64,000 nt of DNA from Xanthobacteraceae bacterium (GCA_004297465.1 SCUB01000001.1:1-64000); one strand, 5' to 3'. Positions 14,324-23,309 are shown, numbered from the stretch's first letter. Notes: generated from the sequence alone by a model not told the origin. Numbers and translations: made by a program.

Positions 14324-17300
14324 ATGGCGAGCATCGCTGCCCTCTCACACTGGTTGCGCGCCGGCCTTGTCGCCGTCGCAGCGGTGTCGTGCGCGGGCGC
14401 GGGCCTTGCGCGCGCCGACATGGTGAAAGGCACGGCGACGATGTCCAAGCCGGGCGACTATGCCCGGCTCGTGATCCGGCTTGACGAGGAGGTCGAGGCC
14501 GAGGTCAAGGTTGTCGGCTCCGTTCTCGTCGTCGCCTTCAAGAAGCCGGTCAACGTGCCGGTGGCGCGGCTGGTCGAGCAGGTGCCCGATTACGTATCGA
14601 CGGCGCGCCGCGATCCCGACGGCACCGCGATCCGCTTCGCGCTCACGCGGCCCGTCAAGGTCAACACCATGGCGGCGGGCGAGCGCCTGTTCGTCGATCT
14701 GCTGCCTGAAAACTGGAGCGGCATGCCGCCCGGACTGCCCCAGGACGTGGTCCGCGAACTGGCCGAACGCGCGCGCGCTGCTGAGAAGATATTGCGCCAG
14801 CAGCGCTACATGGCGGAGGCGAAGAAACAGGCGCCGATCCGTGTGCGCGCCCTGATGCAGCCGACCTTCGTCCGCTACGTGTTCGAGCTTCCCGACGGCG
14901 TCGGGGTATCGACCGAGCTCGGCCGCGAGCGGCTGACGGTGCTGTTCGACGCCCCGCTGAATTTCGATCTGGCCGACGCGCAGGTCGCCGCCCCGTCCAA
15001 TGTCGCCGGCCTGGAGCAGAAGAACGAGGGGCGCGGCACCGCCATCGAGCTGGCGCTAATCGGCGACGTCAACGTTCATTCGTTCCGCGAGGACAGGAAC
15101 TTCGTGGTCGATGTCGGGTTCCAGGCGGAGCAGCAGGTTGCCCCGCGCGGCGGCATATCGGCGCCGCCGCCGCAACCGCCTCCCGCGCCGCCGGTGACCG
15201 AGCCTGCCGCGTCGAGTGCTCCGAAAGCCGCGCCGGCCGCCGCCATCGCGACCGCGCTGCCGCCGCCGCCCGCCGTTCCCGTGCAGGCGGTGGAGTTGCC
15301 ACCACCGCAAGCGCCACCACCATCGGCGAACGCTCCGCCGGGTGCATCCGCGGTTGAAGTCAGGCGCGACAGCGACAGTGTGCGGCTGACGTTTTCGTTT
15401 CACGCCCCGGTGGCCGCCGCGCTGTTTTCGCGCGCCGACACGCTGTGGCTGATCGTCGACAGCCAGGCGCCGCTCGATCTTGCCGCGCTGCGCGCCGAAG
15501 CGGCCGGCGTCGTGCGCGACATCGCCACGCTGCCGCTGGCGGACGCCCAGGCCGTGCGCATGCGGCTCGACCATCCGCAACTCGCCAGTCTCGCTCAGGC
15601 CGGTTCCGACTGGGTGCTGACCTTCGCCGATACCGTGCGCCAGCCGCCGCAGCAGCTTTCCGTGCAGCGCAATATCGACGATCCGACCCACGCCAACGTC
15701 ACCATTCCCTTCAACCACCCGGCGCGGCTGCATCGCCTGACCGATCCCGACAGCGGCGAGCTGCTGCTGGCGGTCACCGCGCCGACGCCCTCGCGCGGCT
15801 TCATCAAGCGGCAGGACTTCGTGGAGTTCCGCCTGCTGCAATCGATGCACGGCGTGATCCTGCAGCCCAACACCGACGATGTCTCGGTCGAGCTGGCCGG
15901 CGACAGGATCCTGATCGGGCGGCCTGGCGGCCTGACGCTGTCGGCGGCGGAAGCGCCACCCGAGCATGCGCCGCCGATGGCGCGGCCGGCGTTCGATCCC
16001 GAGTTGTGGAACGATCATCTCAAGGCCGATTTCAACGAACGCGAGCATGCGCTCATCACCGCCGCCGCGATGGCCCCGGAGGGCAAGCGCCATGCCGGCC
16101 GACTCGATCTGGCGCGGTTTTATTTTGCCTGGGGATTCTATGCCGAGGCCAGGGGCGTGCTCGACACGGTGCTGGCCGAGACCGGGCCGGCGCAGGACAA
16201 CCCTGCCGCGCTGCTGCTGCGCGCGGCGGCCAGCATTCTCGGCAACCGCCCGGCGGAAGGCCTGAAGGATCTCGCGCATCCGGCGATCAGCGCCAGTCAC
16301 GATGCCCAGATCTGGAAGGCGGTCGCGCTGGCGCGTCAGGAGAAATGGGCCGAGGCGAGGGAAAAATTCAAGAACGCCGAATTTCTGGTCTCGGCGTTGC
16401 CGGTCGAGTTGCAGCGCGTCGCGGTGATCGAGGCGCTGCGGGCGATGATGGCGGTGCGCGACTATGCCGGCGCCAACGCAAGGCTCAACGAGCTGGAAGT
16501 CATCACGGTGCCTGACAGTCTGCGCCCGACGGTCGCGGTGCTGCAGGGACAATTGGCCGAGGCATTCGGCCGCGACGCCGACGCCACGGCCAATTACCGC
16601 GAAGCGATCAATTCGCCGGACCGCAGGGCGGCGGCCGAGGCGACGCTGCGCGAGATGCTGGTGCGGAAGCGCCACGGCCAGATCAAGCCGGAAGAGATGC
16701 TCGCCGATCTCGAAACGCTGGCGCTGACCTGGCGCGGCAATACCGTCGAGGTCGCCACGATGCAGCAGCTGGCGCGGCTCTATGCCGATCTCGGGCGCTA
16801 TCGCGAGGCGCTTTTGGCGGCGCGCACCACCACCGTCCTGCAGCCGAACTCGGACATCGCGCGGACGATGCAGGACGCCGCCGCGGCATGGTTCAGCGAC
16901 ATCTACCTCGGCACCAAGGGCGACGACATGCCGCCGATCGAGGCGCTGGCGACGTTCTACGAATTCCGCGAACTGACTCCGATCGGACGGCGCGGCGACG
17001 AGATGATCCGGCGTCTGGCCGACCGGCTCGCGGCGATCGACCTGCTCGACCAGGCCTGCGAGTTGTTGCAGTACCAGACCGACCATCGCCTCGAAGGGGC
17101 GGCGCGCGCCCAGGTGGCGACGCGGCTGGCGATGTTCTATCTGATGAACCGCAAGCCCGAACGCGCGATCGCCGCCCTGCACGCCTCGCGCGTCACCGAG
17201 TTGGCCGGCGAATTGCGCCAGCAGCGCCTGCTCCTGGAGGCGCGCGCGCAAAGCGACATCGGCCGCCATGATCTCGCGCTCGACATCATCGCCAACCTGA

Positions 17301-17779
17301 ACGGCCGCGAAACCGTGCGGCTGCGCTCGGACATCTACTGGGCGGCGCGGCGCTGGCGCGACGCGGCCGAACAGATCGAGGTGCTGTTCGGCGAGCGCTG
17401 GCGCGAGTTCCAGCCGCTCAACGCCGGCGAGAAGTCCGACATCATGCGCGCGGCGATCGGTTATGCGCTGGCCGAGGATGCGCTGGGCACGGCGCGGCTG
17501 CGCGAGAAATACGGGCCGCTGCTGGCGGGCGACGACCGCAAGGCATTCGACATCGCCGCCCGGCCGGTGGCGGCGACCAGCGCGGAATTTGCCGCCGTCG
17601 CCCGCATGGCGGCCGCGGTCGATACGCTCGATGGGTTCCTGCGTGAAATGAAGGTGCGTTACCCCGAAACCGCCGCCCGCACGCCGCTGCCGCCGGAAAA
17701 AAGGACCGATCCGATTTCGACCGGGTCGCTGCCCGTCATCCCCGGCCTGAAAAGCGCGCTCAGCGGCAAGACGCCGTGA
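14324..17779 (+). CDS. Very large periplasmic TPR-repeat protein in the flagellar locus
   Basis: 1151 residues. A signal peptide (residues ~1-34, ending LARA) is followed by beta-rich AMIN-like segments (~45-130 and ~180-270), a Pro/Ala linker (~275-345, with PPPPAVPVQAVELPPPQAPPP), another AMIN-like segment (~350-540), and then a helical half (~570-1110) with TPR-type units such as LARFYFAWGFYAEARGVLDTVL and LARLYADLGRYREALLAART. Similar proteins sit between motE-like genes and fliP in Bradyrhizobium-type genomes. A periplasmic scaffold role around the motor is inferred. No enzyme motif seen. Confidence 0.85.
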   Translation: MASIAALSHWLRAGLVAVAAVSCAGAGLARADMVKGTATMSKPGDYARLVIRLDEEVEAEVKVVGSVLVVAFKKPVNVPVARLVEQVPDYVSTARRDPDGTAIRFALTRPVKVNTMAAGERLFVDLLPENWSGMPPGLPQDVVRELAERARAAEKILRQQRYMAEAKKQAPIRVRALMQPTFVRYVFELPDGVGVSTELGRERLTVLFDAPLNFDLADAQVAAPSNVAGLEQKNEGRGTAIELALIGDVNVHSFREDRNFVVDVGFQAEQQVAPRGGISAPPPQPPPAPPVTEPAASSAPKAAPAAAIATALPPPPAVPVQAVELPPPQAPPPSANAPPGASAVEVRRDSDSVRLTFSFHAPVAAALFSRADTLWLIVDSQAPLDLAALRAEAAGVVRDIATLPLADAQAVRMRLDHPQLASLAQAGSDWVLTFADTVRQPPQQLSVQRNIDDPTHANVTIPFNHPARLHRLTDPDSGELLLAVTAPTPSRGFIKRQDFVEFRLLQSMHGVILQPNTDDVSVELAGDRILIGRPGGLTLSAAEAPPEHAPPMARPAFDPELWNDHLKADFNEREHALITAAAMAPEGKRHAGRLDLARFYFAWGFYAEARGVLDTVLAETGPAQDNPAALLLRAAASILGNRPAEGLKDLAHPAISASHDAQIWKAVALARQEKWAEAREKFKNAEFLVSALPVELQRVAVIEALRAMMAVRDYAGANARLNELEVITVPDSLRPTVAVLQGQLAEAFGRDADATANYREAINSPDRRAAAEATLREMLVRKRHGQIKPEEMLADLETLALTWRGNTVEVATMQQLARLYADLGRYREALLAARTTTVLQPNSDIARTMQDAAAAWFSDIYLGTKGDDMPPIEALATFYEFRELTPIGRRGDEMIRRLADRLAAIDLLDQACELLQYQTDHRLEGAARAQVATRLAMFYLMNRKPERAIAALHASRVTELAGELRQQRLLLEARAQSDIGRHDLALDIIANLNGRETVRLRSDIYWAARRWRDAAEQIEVLFGERWREFQPLNAGEKSDIMRAAIGYALAEDALGTARLREKYGPLLAGDDRKAFDIAARPVAATSAEFAAVARMAAAVDTLDGFLREMKVRYPETAARTPLPPEKRTDPISTGSLPVIPGLKSALSGKTP

Positions 17780-17783
17780 CGGG

Positions 17784-18551
17784 CTATCCGCCGCCGTAGC
17801 TTTGTACCAGGCTGCCGGCGACCAGCGACCAGCCGTCGACCAGCACGAAGAAGATCAGCTTGAACGGCAGCGACACCACCACGGGGGGCAGCATCATCAT
17901 GCCCATCGACATCAGCACCGAGGCGACGACGAGGTCGATGATGAGAAACGGCAGGAACAGCAGGAAGCCGATCTCGAAGGCGCGCTTGAGCTCCGAGATC
18001 ATGAACGCGGGCACCAGCACGCGCAGCGACAGCTGCTCGGGGGCAGCCGGCGCGGTCTCTCCGGAAAGATCAATGAACAGCTTGAGGTCTTTCTCGCGCA
18101 CGTTCTTCTGCATGAAGCCGCGCAACGGCGCGACGCCCCGCTCCATCGCCTGCTCGACCGAGATCTGGTTGGCGATCAGCGGCCGGACGCCGTCGTCGTA
18201 GGAGCGCTGCAGCACCGGCGCCATGACGAAGCCGGTCAGGAACAGCGCCAGCGCGATGATGACGGCGTTGGGCGGCGCGGTGGCGGTGCCGAGCGCGGTG
18301 CGCAACAGCGACAGCACCACCACGATGCGCGTGAACGACGTCATCATGACGAGGATCGACGGCGCCAGCGACAGCACCGTCAGAAGCGCGATCAGCTGCA
18401 CCGCGCGCTCGGTGACGCCGCCGCCCTGGCCGAGATTGATGCTGATGTCCTGCGCCCACGCCGGATCGGCGAGCGATCCGGCGGCTACCAGGGCAAGCGA
18501 GAAGACGGATAAACGGGCAGTGGACAGGCGAAAAGCTGCGGCCGATGTCAC
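17784..18551 (-). CDS. fliP: Flagellar type III export protein FliP
   Basis: 255 residues. FliP is a core of the export gate with FliQ and FliR. A cleavable signal peptide (residues ~1-33) precedes the hydrophobic helices; the motifs SILVMMTSFTRIVVVLSLLR, FLTGFVMAPV and FEIGFLLFLPFLIIDLVVASVLMSMGMMMLPP are diagnostic. The start codon overlaps the fliO stop (ATGA), so fliO-fliP is a coupled pair on the minus strand, while fliQ-fliR-flhB are on the plus strand further on. Confidence 0.98.
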   Translation of the reverse strand: MTSAAAFRLSTARLSVFSLALVAAGSLADPAWAQDISINLGQGGGVTERAVQLIALLTVLSLAPSILVMMTSFTRIVVVLSLLRTALGTATAPPNAVIIALALFLTGFVMAPVLQRSYDDGVRPLIANQISVEQAMERGVAPLRGFMQKNVREKDLKLFIDLSGETAPAAPEQLSLRVLVPAFMISELKRAFEIGFLLFLPFLIIDLVVASVLMSMGMMMLPPVVVSLPFKLIFFVLVDGWSLVAGSLVQSYGGG

Positions 18552-19519
18552 GATGGGTTCTTTGGACGGCCCAACAAACTCGCCATCTCGTCTTCCAGGG
18601 AGTCGAATTCGGACTTGGCCGGCGCTGCCGGCTTGCGCGGTCCCGGTTGCGCGGCCGGATCGGGCGCCGCCGGCGTCGCGCCGCTGCCCGCGGCCGGAGC
18701 CGAGGAGCGCGGCTCGGCAGGGCGGCGCAGGGCGGCTTCGAGGCGCTGCGCCATCTCGGCAAGGTTCTGGTCGGCCTCCGAGAGCGACGGCGCCGGCCGT
18801 GGCGAGGCGGCCTTCGGCTCGGTCGGGCGCGTCATCATCGGGCGCGCCGGTTCGACACGTGGACTGCGCGGCGAAGAGTCCGGCATCGGTGCGGCCGGCG
18901 GTTCGTCGGACCCGGCCTCGGGCCGGATCGGGTCGAGCCGGGGCTCGGCGCGCATCGGTTCCGCGCGCGGCGGCTCGGGGCGCAAGGGCATCGGGTCCAT
19001 GCGCATCGGATCGGCGCGCATCGCATCCAGACGCGGCTGCGGTTCGGGACGCAGCGGCCGCTCGACACGCGCGCGGCGCGGTTCGTCGGGCAGCGGCGCC
19101 GGCCGCAGCGGGCGTGGCGGCGGTTCAGGCCGGAACTGTGGCTCGTTGATTTCCTGTGGCTCGGGGCGGCCATTGCCGAGTTCGGGCTCGCTCCATGCCG
19201 GCGCTTCGGCCGGACCCAGGCGTCCGGCGGCGTCGGCGGGCGCGCGCGGCATCTGCGCGCGGGCGATGTTGGCCTCGATGACGACGTCGCTGGGGCCGCC
19301 GATCATGATGAGGTGTTCGACGTTGTCGCGCCGCACCAGCACCAGGCGGCGCCGGTTATCCACAGGAGCGGCGTCGATCACGGCAAGGCGGGGCAGGCGG
19401 CCGCGATTCGCCGCGGTGCCCAGGGTGCCGCTGCCGAAGCGCCGCACCAGCCATGCCGCGCCGCCAATGAGGGCCAGCACCACCACAAAGGCCAGAAAGA
19501 ACTTCAACTCGGTTGACAT
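18548..19519 (-). CDS. fliO: FliO-like flagellar biosynthesis protein with Arg-Pro-Met repeats
   Basis: 323 residues from the ATG at 19519 (GGGGA ribosome site). The N-terminal membrane helix (residues ~5-25, FFLAFVVVLALIGGAAWLVRRF) and the following GRLPRLAVIDAAPVDNRRRLVLVRRDNVEHLIMIGGPSDVVIE domain (~38-85) match FliO, which stabilises FliP during gate assembly. The remaining ~230 residues are unusual: a low-complexity region rich in Arg, Pro, Glu and Met, with repeats such as MRADPMRMDPMPLRPEPPRA. It is translationally coupled to fliP. Confidence 0.9.
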   Translation of the reverse strand: MSTELKFFLAFVVVLALIGGAAWLVRRFGSGTLGTAANRGRLPRLAVIDAAPVDNRRRLVLVRRDNVEHLIMIGGPSDVVIEANIARAQMPRAPADAAGRLGPAEAPAWSEPELGNGRPEPQEINEPQFRPEPPPRPLRPAPLPDEPRRARVERPLRPEPQPRLDAMRADPMRMDPMPLRPEPPRAEPMRAEPRLDPIRPEAGSDEPPAAPMPDSSPRSPRVEPARPMMTRPTEPKAASPRPAPSLSEADQNLAEMAQRLEAALRRPAEPRSSAPAAGSGATPAAPDPAAQPGPRKPAAPAKSEFDSLEDEMASLLGRPKNPS

Positions 19520-19779
19520 CGTTTGTCCCCACAAACACGCGCTTCATACATTGCCGCCGCGCCACCGGACGTTTCCATTCCGTGCGAGGCCGGTGACGGG
19601 AAATTGAATGGGCGCTGACGCTGAACCCTGCTCTCAAGCATCCACCACGGGGGGCGCAGCGCCGCCCGTGATATTCATAGCCCATTCTGGCGACGCGCCC
19701 AAATCGTCGGCAGGGTGGCTTGCCCAATGGCCGCATGATTGACGGAGATTTCATGGCGAAAATACGCCAAGGCCGACCG

Positions 19780-19796
19780 TTAACGCCTTATTAACC
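19780..19796 (+). promoter_or_regulatory. CtrA-binding box upstream of flgB operon
   Basis: TTAA-N7-TTAA followed by CC, an exact match to the CtrA consensus, 138 bases before the flgB start. CckA, encoded 4 kb away, is the kinase at the head of the CtrA phosphorelay. Confidence 0.65.
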
Positions 19797-19803
19797 ATAC
19801 AGG

Positions 19804-19818
19804 CGGCAAATTCTGCCT
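19804..19818. promoter_or_regulatory. ftr-like inverted repeat before flgB
   Basis: CGGCAA-ATT-CTGCCT, an imperfect version of the CGGCAA-N3-TTGCCG element near flgI, 8 bases after the CtrA box. In Caulobacter, FlbD can repress class II promoters through such a site near the start of transcription. Confidence 0.35.
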
Positions 19819-19933
19819 AGTGGCACGATCCCCCGAAGCGGGGAACCGGATTTTCCCGGAAAGGTCGTGGCGCCGGACCACCGGGGCGGCCCGCCAGGCC
19901 GCAATCGTCCCGGTCAACGCGGAGGCCGCCGGA

Positions 19934-20335
19934 ATGCCGATTTCCCAATTGCCGATCCTGTCGGCGCTGCGCGCGCGGATGCAGTGGCATCAGGAGCGCC
20001 AGCGCGTGCTGTCGGAAAACGTCGCCAACGCCGACACCCCGAATTTCCGGCCCCGCGACCTCGCCCCACTCAAGTTCGACACCACGTCCGCCGCCGCCCC
20101 GATGGGCACGCTGGCGATGGCGCGCACCGATGCCGCGCACCTCGTCGCCGGCGGCGACCAGGGCTCGGGCTTTGCCAGCCGCAAGGCAGGCACCGAGACG
20201 TTGCCGTCCGGCAACGCCGTCAGCCTCGAGGACGAGATGATGAAGGTGGCGTCCAACCAGATGGATTACCAGGCCGCCACCATGCTCTACAGCCGCAGCC
20301 TCGGGCTGTTCAAGACCGCGATCGGCAAGCGCTGA
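19934..20335 (+). CDS. flgB: Proximal rod protein FlgB
   Basis: 133 residues from the ATG at 19934 (GGAGG site 8 bases before). The N-terminal motif RARMQWHQERQRVLSENVANADTPNFRPRDL and the C-terminal LEDEMMKVASNQMDYQAATMLYSRSLGLFKTAIGK are diagnostic. It heads flgB-flgC-fliE-fliQ-fliR-flhB. An upstream in-frame ATG at 19820 lacks a ribosome site and overlaps the control region. Confidence 0.97.
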   Translation: MPISQLPILSALRARMQWHQERQRVLSENVANADTPNFRPRDLAPLKFDTTSAAAPMGTLAMARTDAAHLVAGGDQGSGFASRKAGTETLPSGNAVSLEDEMMKVASNQMDYQAATMLYSRSLGLFKTAIGKR

Positions 20336-20366
20336 GCGGGCGTTAGGGACAAAAGGGCACCAAGCG

Positions 20367-20777
20367 ATGGACTTCCTCAAATCCATGAGCATCGCGGCGT
20401 CCGGCCTGCGCGCGCAGGCCGGGCGCATGCGCATCATTTCCGAGAATATCGCCAACGCCGATTCGACGGCGCAGACGCCCGGCGGCGAACCCTACCGGCG
20501 CAAGGTGCCGACCTTCTCCTCCGAGCTCGACCGCTCGCTCGACGCGCGCACGGTCGGCCTCGGCAAGGTGCGGCCCGACAAGAGCGCATTCCGCCTCAAG
20601 CATGAACCCGGCCATCCGGCCGCCGACGCCAACGGCAACGTCAAATATCCCAACGTCAATTCGATGGTCGAAATGGCCGACATGCGCGAGGCGCAGCGGT
20701 CCTACGAGGCCAACCTCAACGTGGTCGGCGCGACGCGGCGCATGATCCAGCGCACCCTCGACATCCTCAAGGCCTGA
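20367..20777 (+). CDS. flgC: Proximal rod protein FlgC
   Basis: 136 residues. Rod motif at the N-terminus (SIAASGLRAQAGRMRIISENIANADSTAQTPGG) and the typical C-terminus (NVNSMVEMADMREAQRSYEANLNVVGATRRMIQRTLDIL). It follows flgB by 31 bases and precedes fliE by 18. Confidence 0.98.
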   Translation: MDFLKSMSIAASGLRAQAGRMRIISENIANADSTAQTPGGEPYRRKVPTFSSELDRSLDARTVGLGKVRPDKSAFRLKHEPGHPAADANGNVKYPNVNSMVEMADMREAQRSYEANLNVVGATRRMIQRTLDILKA

Positions 20778-20795
20778 CGACAGGAGACGTAACCC

Positions 20796-21107
20796 ATGGC
20801 TTCGCCCTCGATTGCCGCCAACGCCTACGCGAGTCTTGCGAGACTGACCGACCCTGCGGGCGGCGCGGCCAGGACCGGCGGCAGCGGCGCCGCCTCGTTC
20901 GGCAGCCTGCTCAAGGAAGCGCTCGGCAATGTCGTCGATGCCGGCCGCAAGTCCGACGCGCAGGCGATGGCGATGGCCGGCGGCAAGGCCAATGTGGTCG
21001 ATGTGGTGACCGCGGTGGCGGAAACCGAGGTCGCGGTCGAAACGCTGGTCTCGGTGCGCGACCGCGTCATCTCGGCCTACGAGGAAATCATGAAGATGCC
21101 GATCTGA
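20796..21107 (+). CDS. fliE: Hook-basal body protein FliE
   Basis: 103 residues. FliE joins the MS ring to the rod. The C-terminal half carries the family motif (DVVTAVAETEVAVETLVSVRDRVISAYEEIMKMPI). The N-terminal 45 residues are Ala/Gly-rich and poorly conserved, as normal. Confidence 0.96.
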   Translation: MASPSIAANAYASLARLTDPAGGAARTGGSGAASFGSLLKEALGNVVDAGRKSDAQAMAMAGGKANVVDVVTAVAETEVAVETLVSVRDRVISAYEEIMKMPI

Positions 21108-21133
21108 GCATCGGCATCAGGGGGAGGGGCGAA

Positions 21134-21397
21134 ATGACCGGGGGCGAGGTTCTCGACGTGGCGCGCGACGCGATCTGGACCATCGTGCTGGTATCCAGCC
21201 CGCTGATGCTGGTCGGCCTCGTGGTCGGCGTGGCGATTTCACTGTTGCAGGCGCTGACCCAGATCCAGGAAATGACGCTGGCGTTCGTGCCGAAGATCCT
21301 CCTGATGTTCATCACCCTGCTGTTGGCGCTGCCGTTCATGGCCGACGCGCTCAACGGCCACATGCTGCGGTTGACGTCGCGAATCGCGGGAGGCTGA
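21134..21397 (+). CDS. fliQ: Flagellar type III export protein FliQ
   Basis: 87 residues with two membrane helices (~16-40 and ~50-70). The segments LVVGVAISLLQALTQIQEMTLAFVPKI and LLALPFMADALNGHML are typical. It is part of the export gate with FliP and FliR; a purine-rich GGGGGAGGGG site precedes the ATG. Confidence 0.97.
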   Translation: MTGGEVLDVARDAIWTIVLVSSPLMLVGLVVGVAISLLQALTQIQEMTLAFVPKILLMFITLLLALPFMADALNGHMLRLTSRIAGG

Positions 21398-21438
21398 GGC
21401 ACACTCGCGGGCGCGTTTCCTCGTCCGGCTTTGGTCCA

Positions 21439-22209
21439 ATGCGCATCGACATCTCTCTGCTGCCCGCACTTGCCGCCTCGTTCATGCTGGTGTTCGCGCG
21501 CATCGGCTCGATGGTGATGCTGCTGCCCGGCTTTGGCGAGATGAACGTGCCGGTGCGGGTGCGGCTCGGCATCGCGCTGGCGCTCACGCTGTTGATGGTG
21601 CCGCTGCACCGGGCTGCCTATCAGGTCGATCTCAATTCATTCGGGCCGATGGTCGCGCTGGTGCTGCAGGAGATCGTGGTCGGGATCGTGCTCGGCGTCA
21701 CCGCGCGCATCACGATTGCGGCGCTGCAGGTGGCGGGCTCCGTGGTGGCCCAGCAGCTCGGGCTCGGCTTCGTCACAGCGGTCGATCCGACGCAAGGCCA
21801 GCAGGGCCTGCTGGTCGGCAATTTCCTCACCCTGCTCGGGGTGACGCTCTTGTTCGCCACCGACCTGCATCATCTCGTCATCGCGGCGCTGAGCGACAGC
21901 TATACGCTGTTCAAGCCGGGCCAGCTGCTGCCGAGCGGCGACATCGCCGATCTTGCCACGCGTGCCTTCGCGCAGGCGTTCCGGATCGGCATCCAGCTCG
22001 CGGCCCCGTTCCTGGTGTTCGGCCTGGTGTTCAACCTCGGGCTCGGCGTGCTGGCGCGGCTGATGCCGCAGATGCAGGTGTTCTTCATCGGCATGCCGCT
22101 GTCGATCCTTGCCGGCTTCCTCATCCTGGTCGCGGTGATCGCCACCATGATGGGCAGCTTCCTCGACTATTTCGGTTCCGTCATGCACGAGCTGGCGCCG
22201 GGCCGGTGA
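21439..22209 (+). CDS. fliR: Flagellar type III export protein FliR
   Basis: 256 residues with five to six membrane helices. The motifs FARIGSMVMLLPGFGEMNVPVRVRLGIALALTLLM and VDPTQGQQGLLVGNFLTLLGVTLLFATDLHHLVI are diagnostic. It completes the FliPQR export gate. flhB follows 9 bases later. Confidence 0.97.
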   Translation: MRIDISLLPALAASFMLVFARIGSMVMLLPGFGEMNVPVRVRLGIALALTLLMVPLHRAAYQVDLNSFGPMVALVLQEIVVGIVLGVTARITIAALQVAGSVVAQQLGLGFVTAVDPTQGQQGLLVGNFLTLLGVTLLFATDLHHLVIAALSDSYTLFKPGQLLPSGDIADLATRAFAQAFRIGIQLAAPFLVFGLVFNLGLGVLARLMPQMQVFFIGMPLSILAGFLILVAVIATMMGSFLDYFGSVMHELAPGR

Positions 22210-22218
22210 GGAAGTGAC

Positions 22219-23295
22219 ATGGCCGACGATCAGGACGATACCGAGAAAACAGAAGACCCGACCCAGAAACGGCTCGACGAGGCGCTCGAACGCGGCGATG
22301 TCGTCAAGAGCCAGGAGGTCAGCACCTGGTTCGTGATTGGCGGCGCCACGCTGGTGTTCGCGACCTTTTCCGCCTCGGTCGGCAGCGGCATGCGGACGCT
22401 GCTCGGCAACCTTGTCGCCAACGTCCACACCATCCGAACCGACGGCGCCGGGCTGATGGCGCTGCTCGCCAGCCTCGAATTCAAGCTCATCGCGCTGCTC
22501 GGCGTGCCGTTCCTGATGCTGATGCTGGCCGCCGCCGCCGGCAATCTCATCCAGCACCGTTTGGTGTGGTCGGCGGAGGGGCTCAAGCCGAAGCTTAGCA
22601 AGATCTCGCCGATGGCCGGCGCCAAGCGGCTGTTCTCCAAGCAGGCGCTGGCCAATTTTGCCAAGGGGCTGGTCAAGCTCGCGCTGATCGGCGCGGTGAT
22701 GACCGCGGTGCTGTGGCCGCAAAGGCACCGGCTCGACGCGCTGGTGAGCATCGATCCCGCCGCCATCCTCGGCTTCACCCGGTCGCTGTCGCTGGAACTG
22801 CTCGGCACCGTGGTCGCCATCCTCGCCATTGTCGCGGCCGGCGACTACCTGTTCCAGTATCGCCAGTGGTTCGAGCGGCAGAAGATGTCGCTGCATGACC
22901 TCAAGGAAGAATTCAAGCAGACCGAAGGCAATCCGCAAATCAAGGGCCGCATCCGCCAGTTGCGCCAGAGCCGCGCCCGCAAGCGCATGATGGCGGCGGT
23001 GCCGACCGCCTCGGTGGTCATCACCAACCCGACCCACTTCGCGGTCGCGCTCAAATACGAGCGCGGCATGCCGGCGCCGGTGTGCGTCGCCAAGGGCGTC
23101 GACGCGCTGGCGCTGAAAATCCGCGAGGTGGCCAAGGAGCACCAGGTGCCGGTGGTCGAGAATCCGCCGCTGGCGCGCGCGCTCCACGCCACCGTCGAGG
23201 TCGATGGCGAGATTCCGGTCGAACATTATCAGGCGGTCGCCCAGGTGATCGGCTACGTCATGCGGTTGCGCAGCGGATTTTCCGGTGCGCGCTGA
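22219..23295 (+). CDS. flhB: Flagellar export switch protein FlhB
   Basis: 358 residues. The cytoplasmic N-terminus (DDTEKTEDPTQKRLDEALERGDV) precedes four membrane helices and the C-terminal autocleaving domain, whose NPTH site is at about residue 270 (VITNPTHFAVALKYE). It controls the change from hook to filament export. Last gene of the flgB operon before cckA. Confidence 0.98.
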   Translation: MADDQDDTEKTEDPTQKRLDEALERGDVVKSQEVSTWFVIGGATLVFATFSASVGSGMRTLLGNLVANVHTIRTDGAGLMALLASLEFKLIALLGVPFLMLMLAAAAGNLIQHRLVWSAEGLKPKLSKISPMAGAKRLFSKQALANFAKGLVKLALIGAVMTAVLWPQRHRLDALVSIDPAAILGFTRSLSLELLGTVVAILAIVAAGDYLFQYRQWFERQKMSLHDLKEEFKQTEGNPQIKGRIRQLRQSRARKRMMAAVPTASVVITNPTHFAVALKYERGMPAPVCVAKGVDALALKIREVAKEHQVPVVENPPLARALHATVEVDGEIPVEHYQAVAQVIGYVMRLRSGFSGAR

Positions 23296-23309
23296 GGCAT
23301 GACCTCTGT

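Larger units (their letters stand above)
19520..19933. other. Divergent control region between fliO and flgB
   Basis: No gene supported. It contains a perfect-spacing CtrA box (19780-19795) and an ftr-like GGCA..TGCC inverted repeat (19804-19818) facing flgB. The part next to fliO shows no convincing promoter. Open frames here have no ribosome site and look like G+C-rich noise. Confidence 0.5.

Noticed and set aside
15056-17269. 737-codon minus-strand frame inside the TPR gene
   Set aside because: Antisense shadow of a gene with signal peptide and repeats; composition (RR, QR, HR runs) is typical of noise.
19356-19754. 132-codon minus-strand frame upstream of fliO
   Set aside because: It runs out of phase into fliO, has no ribosome site and no recognisable domain.
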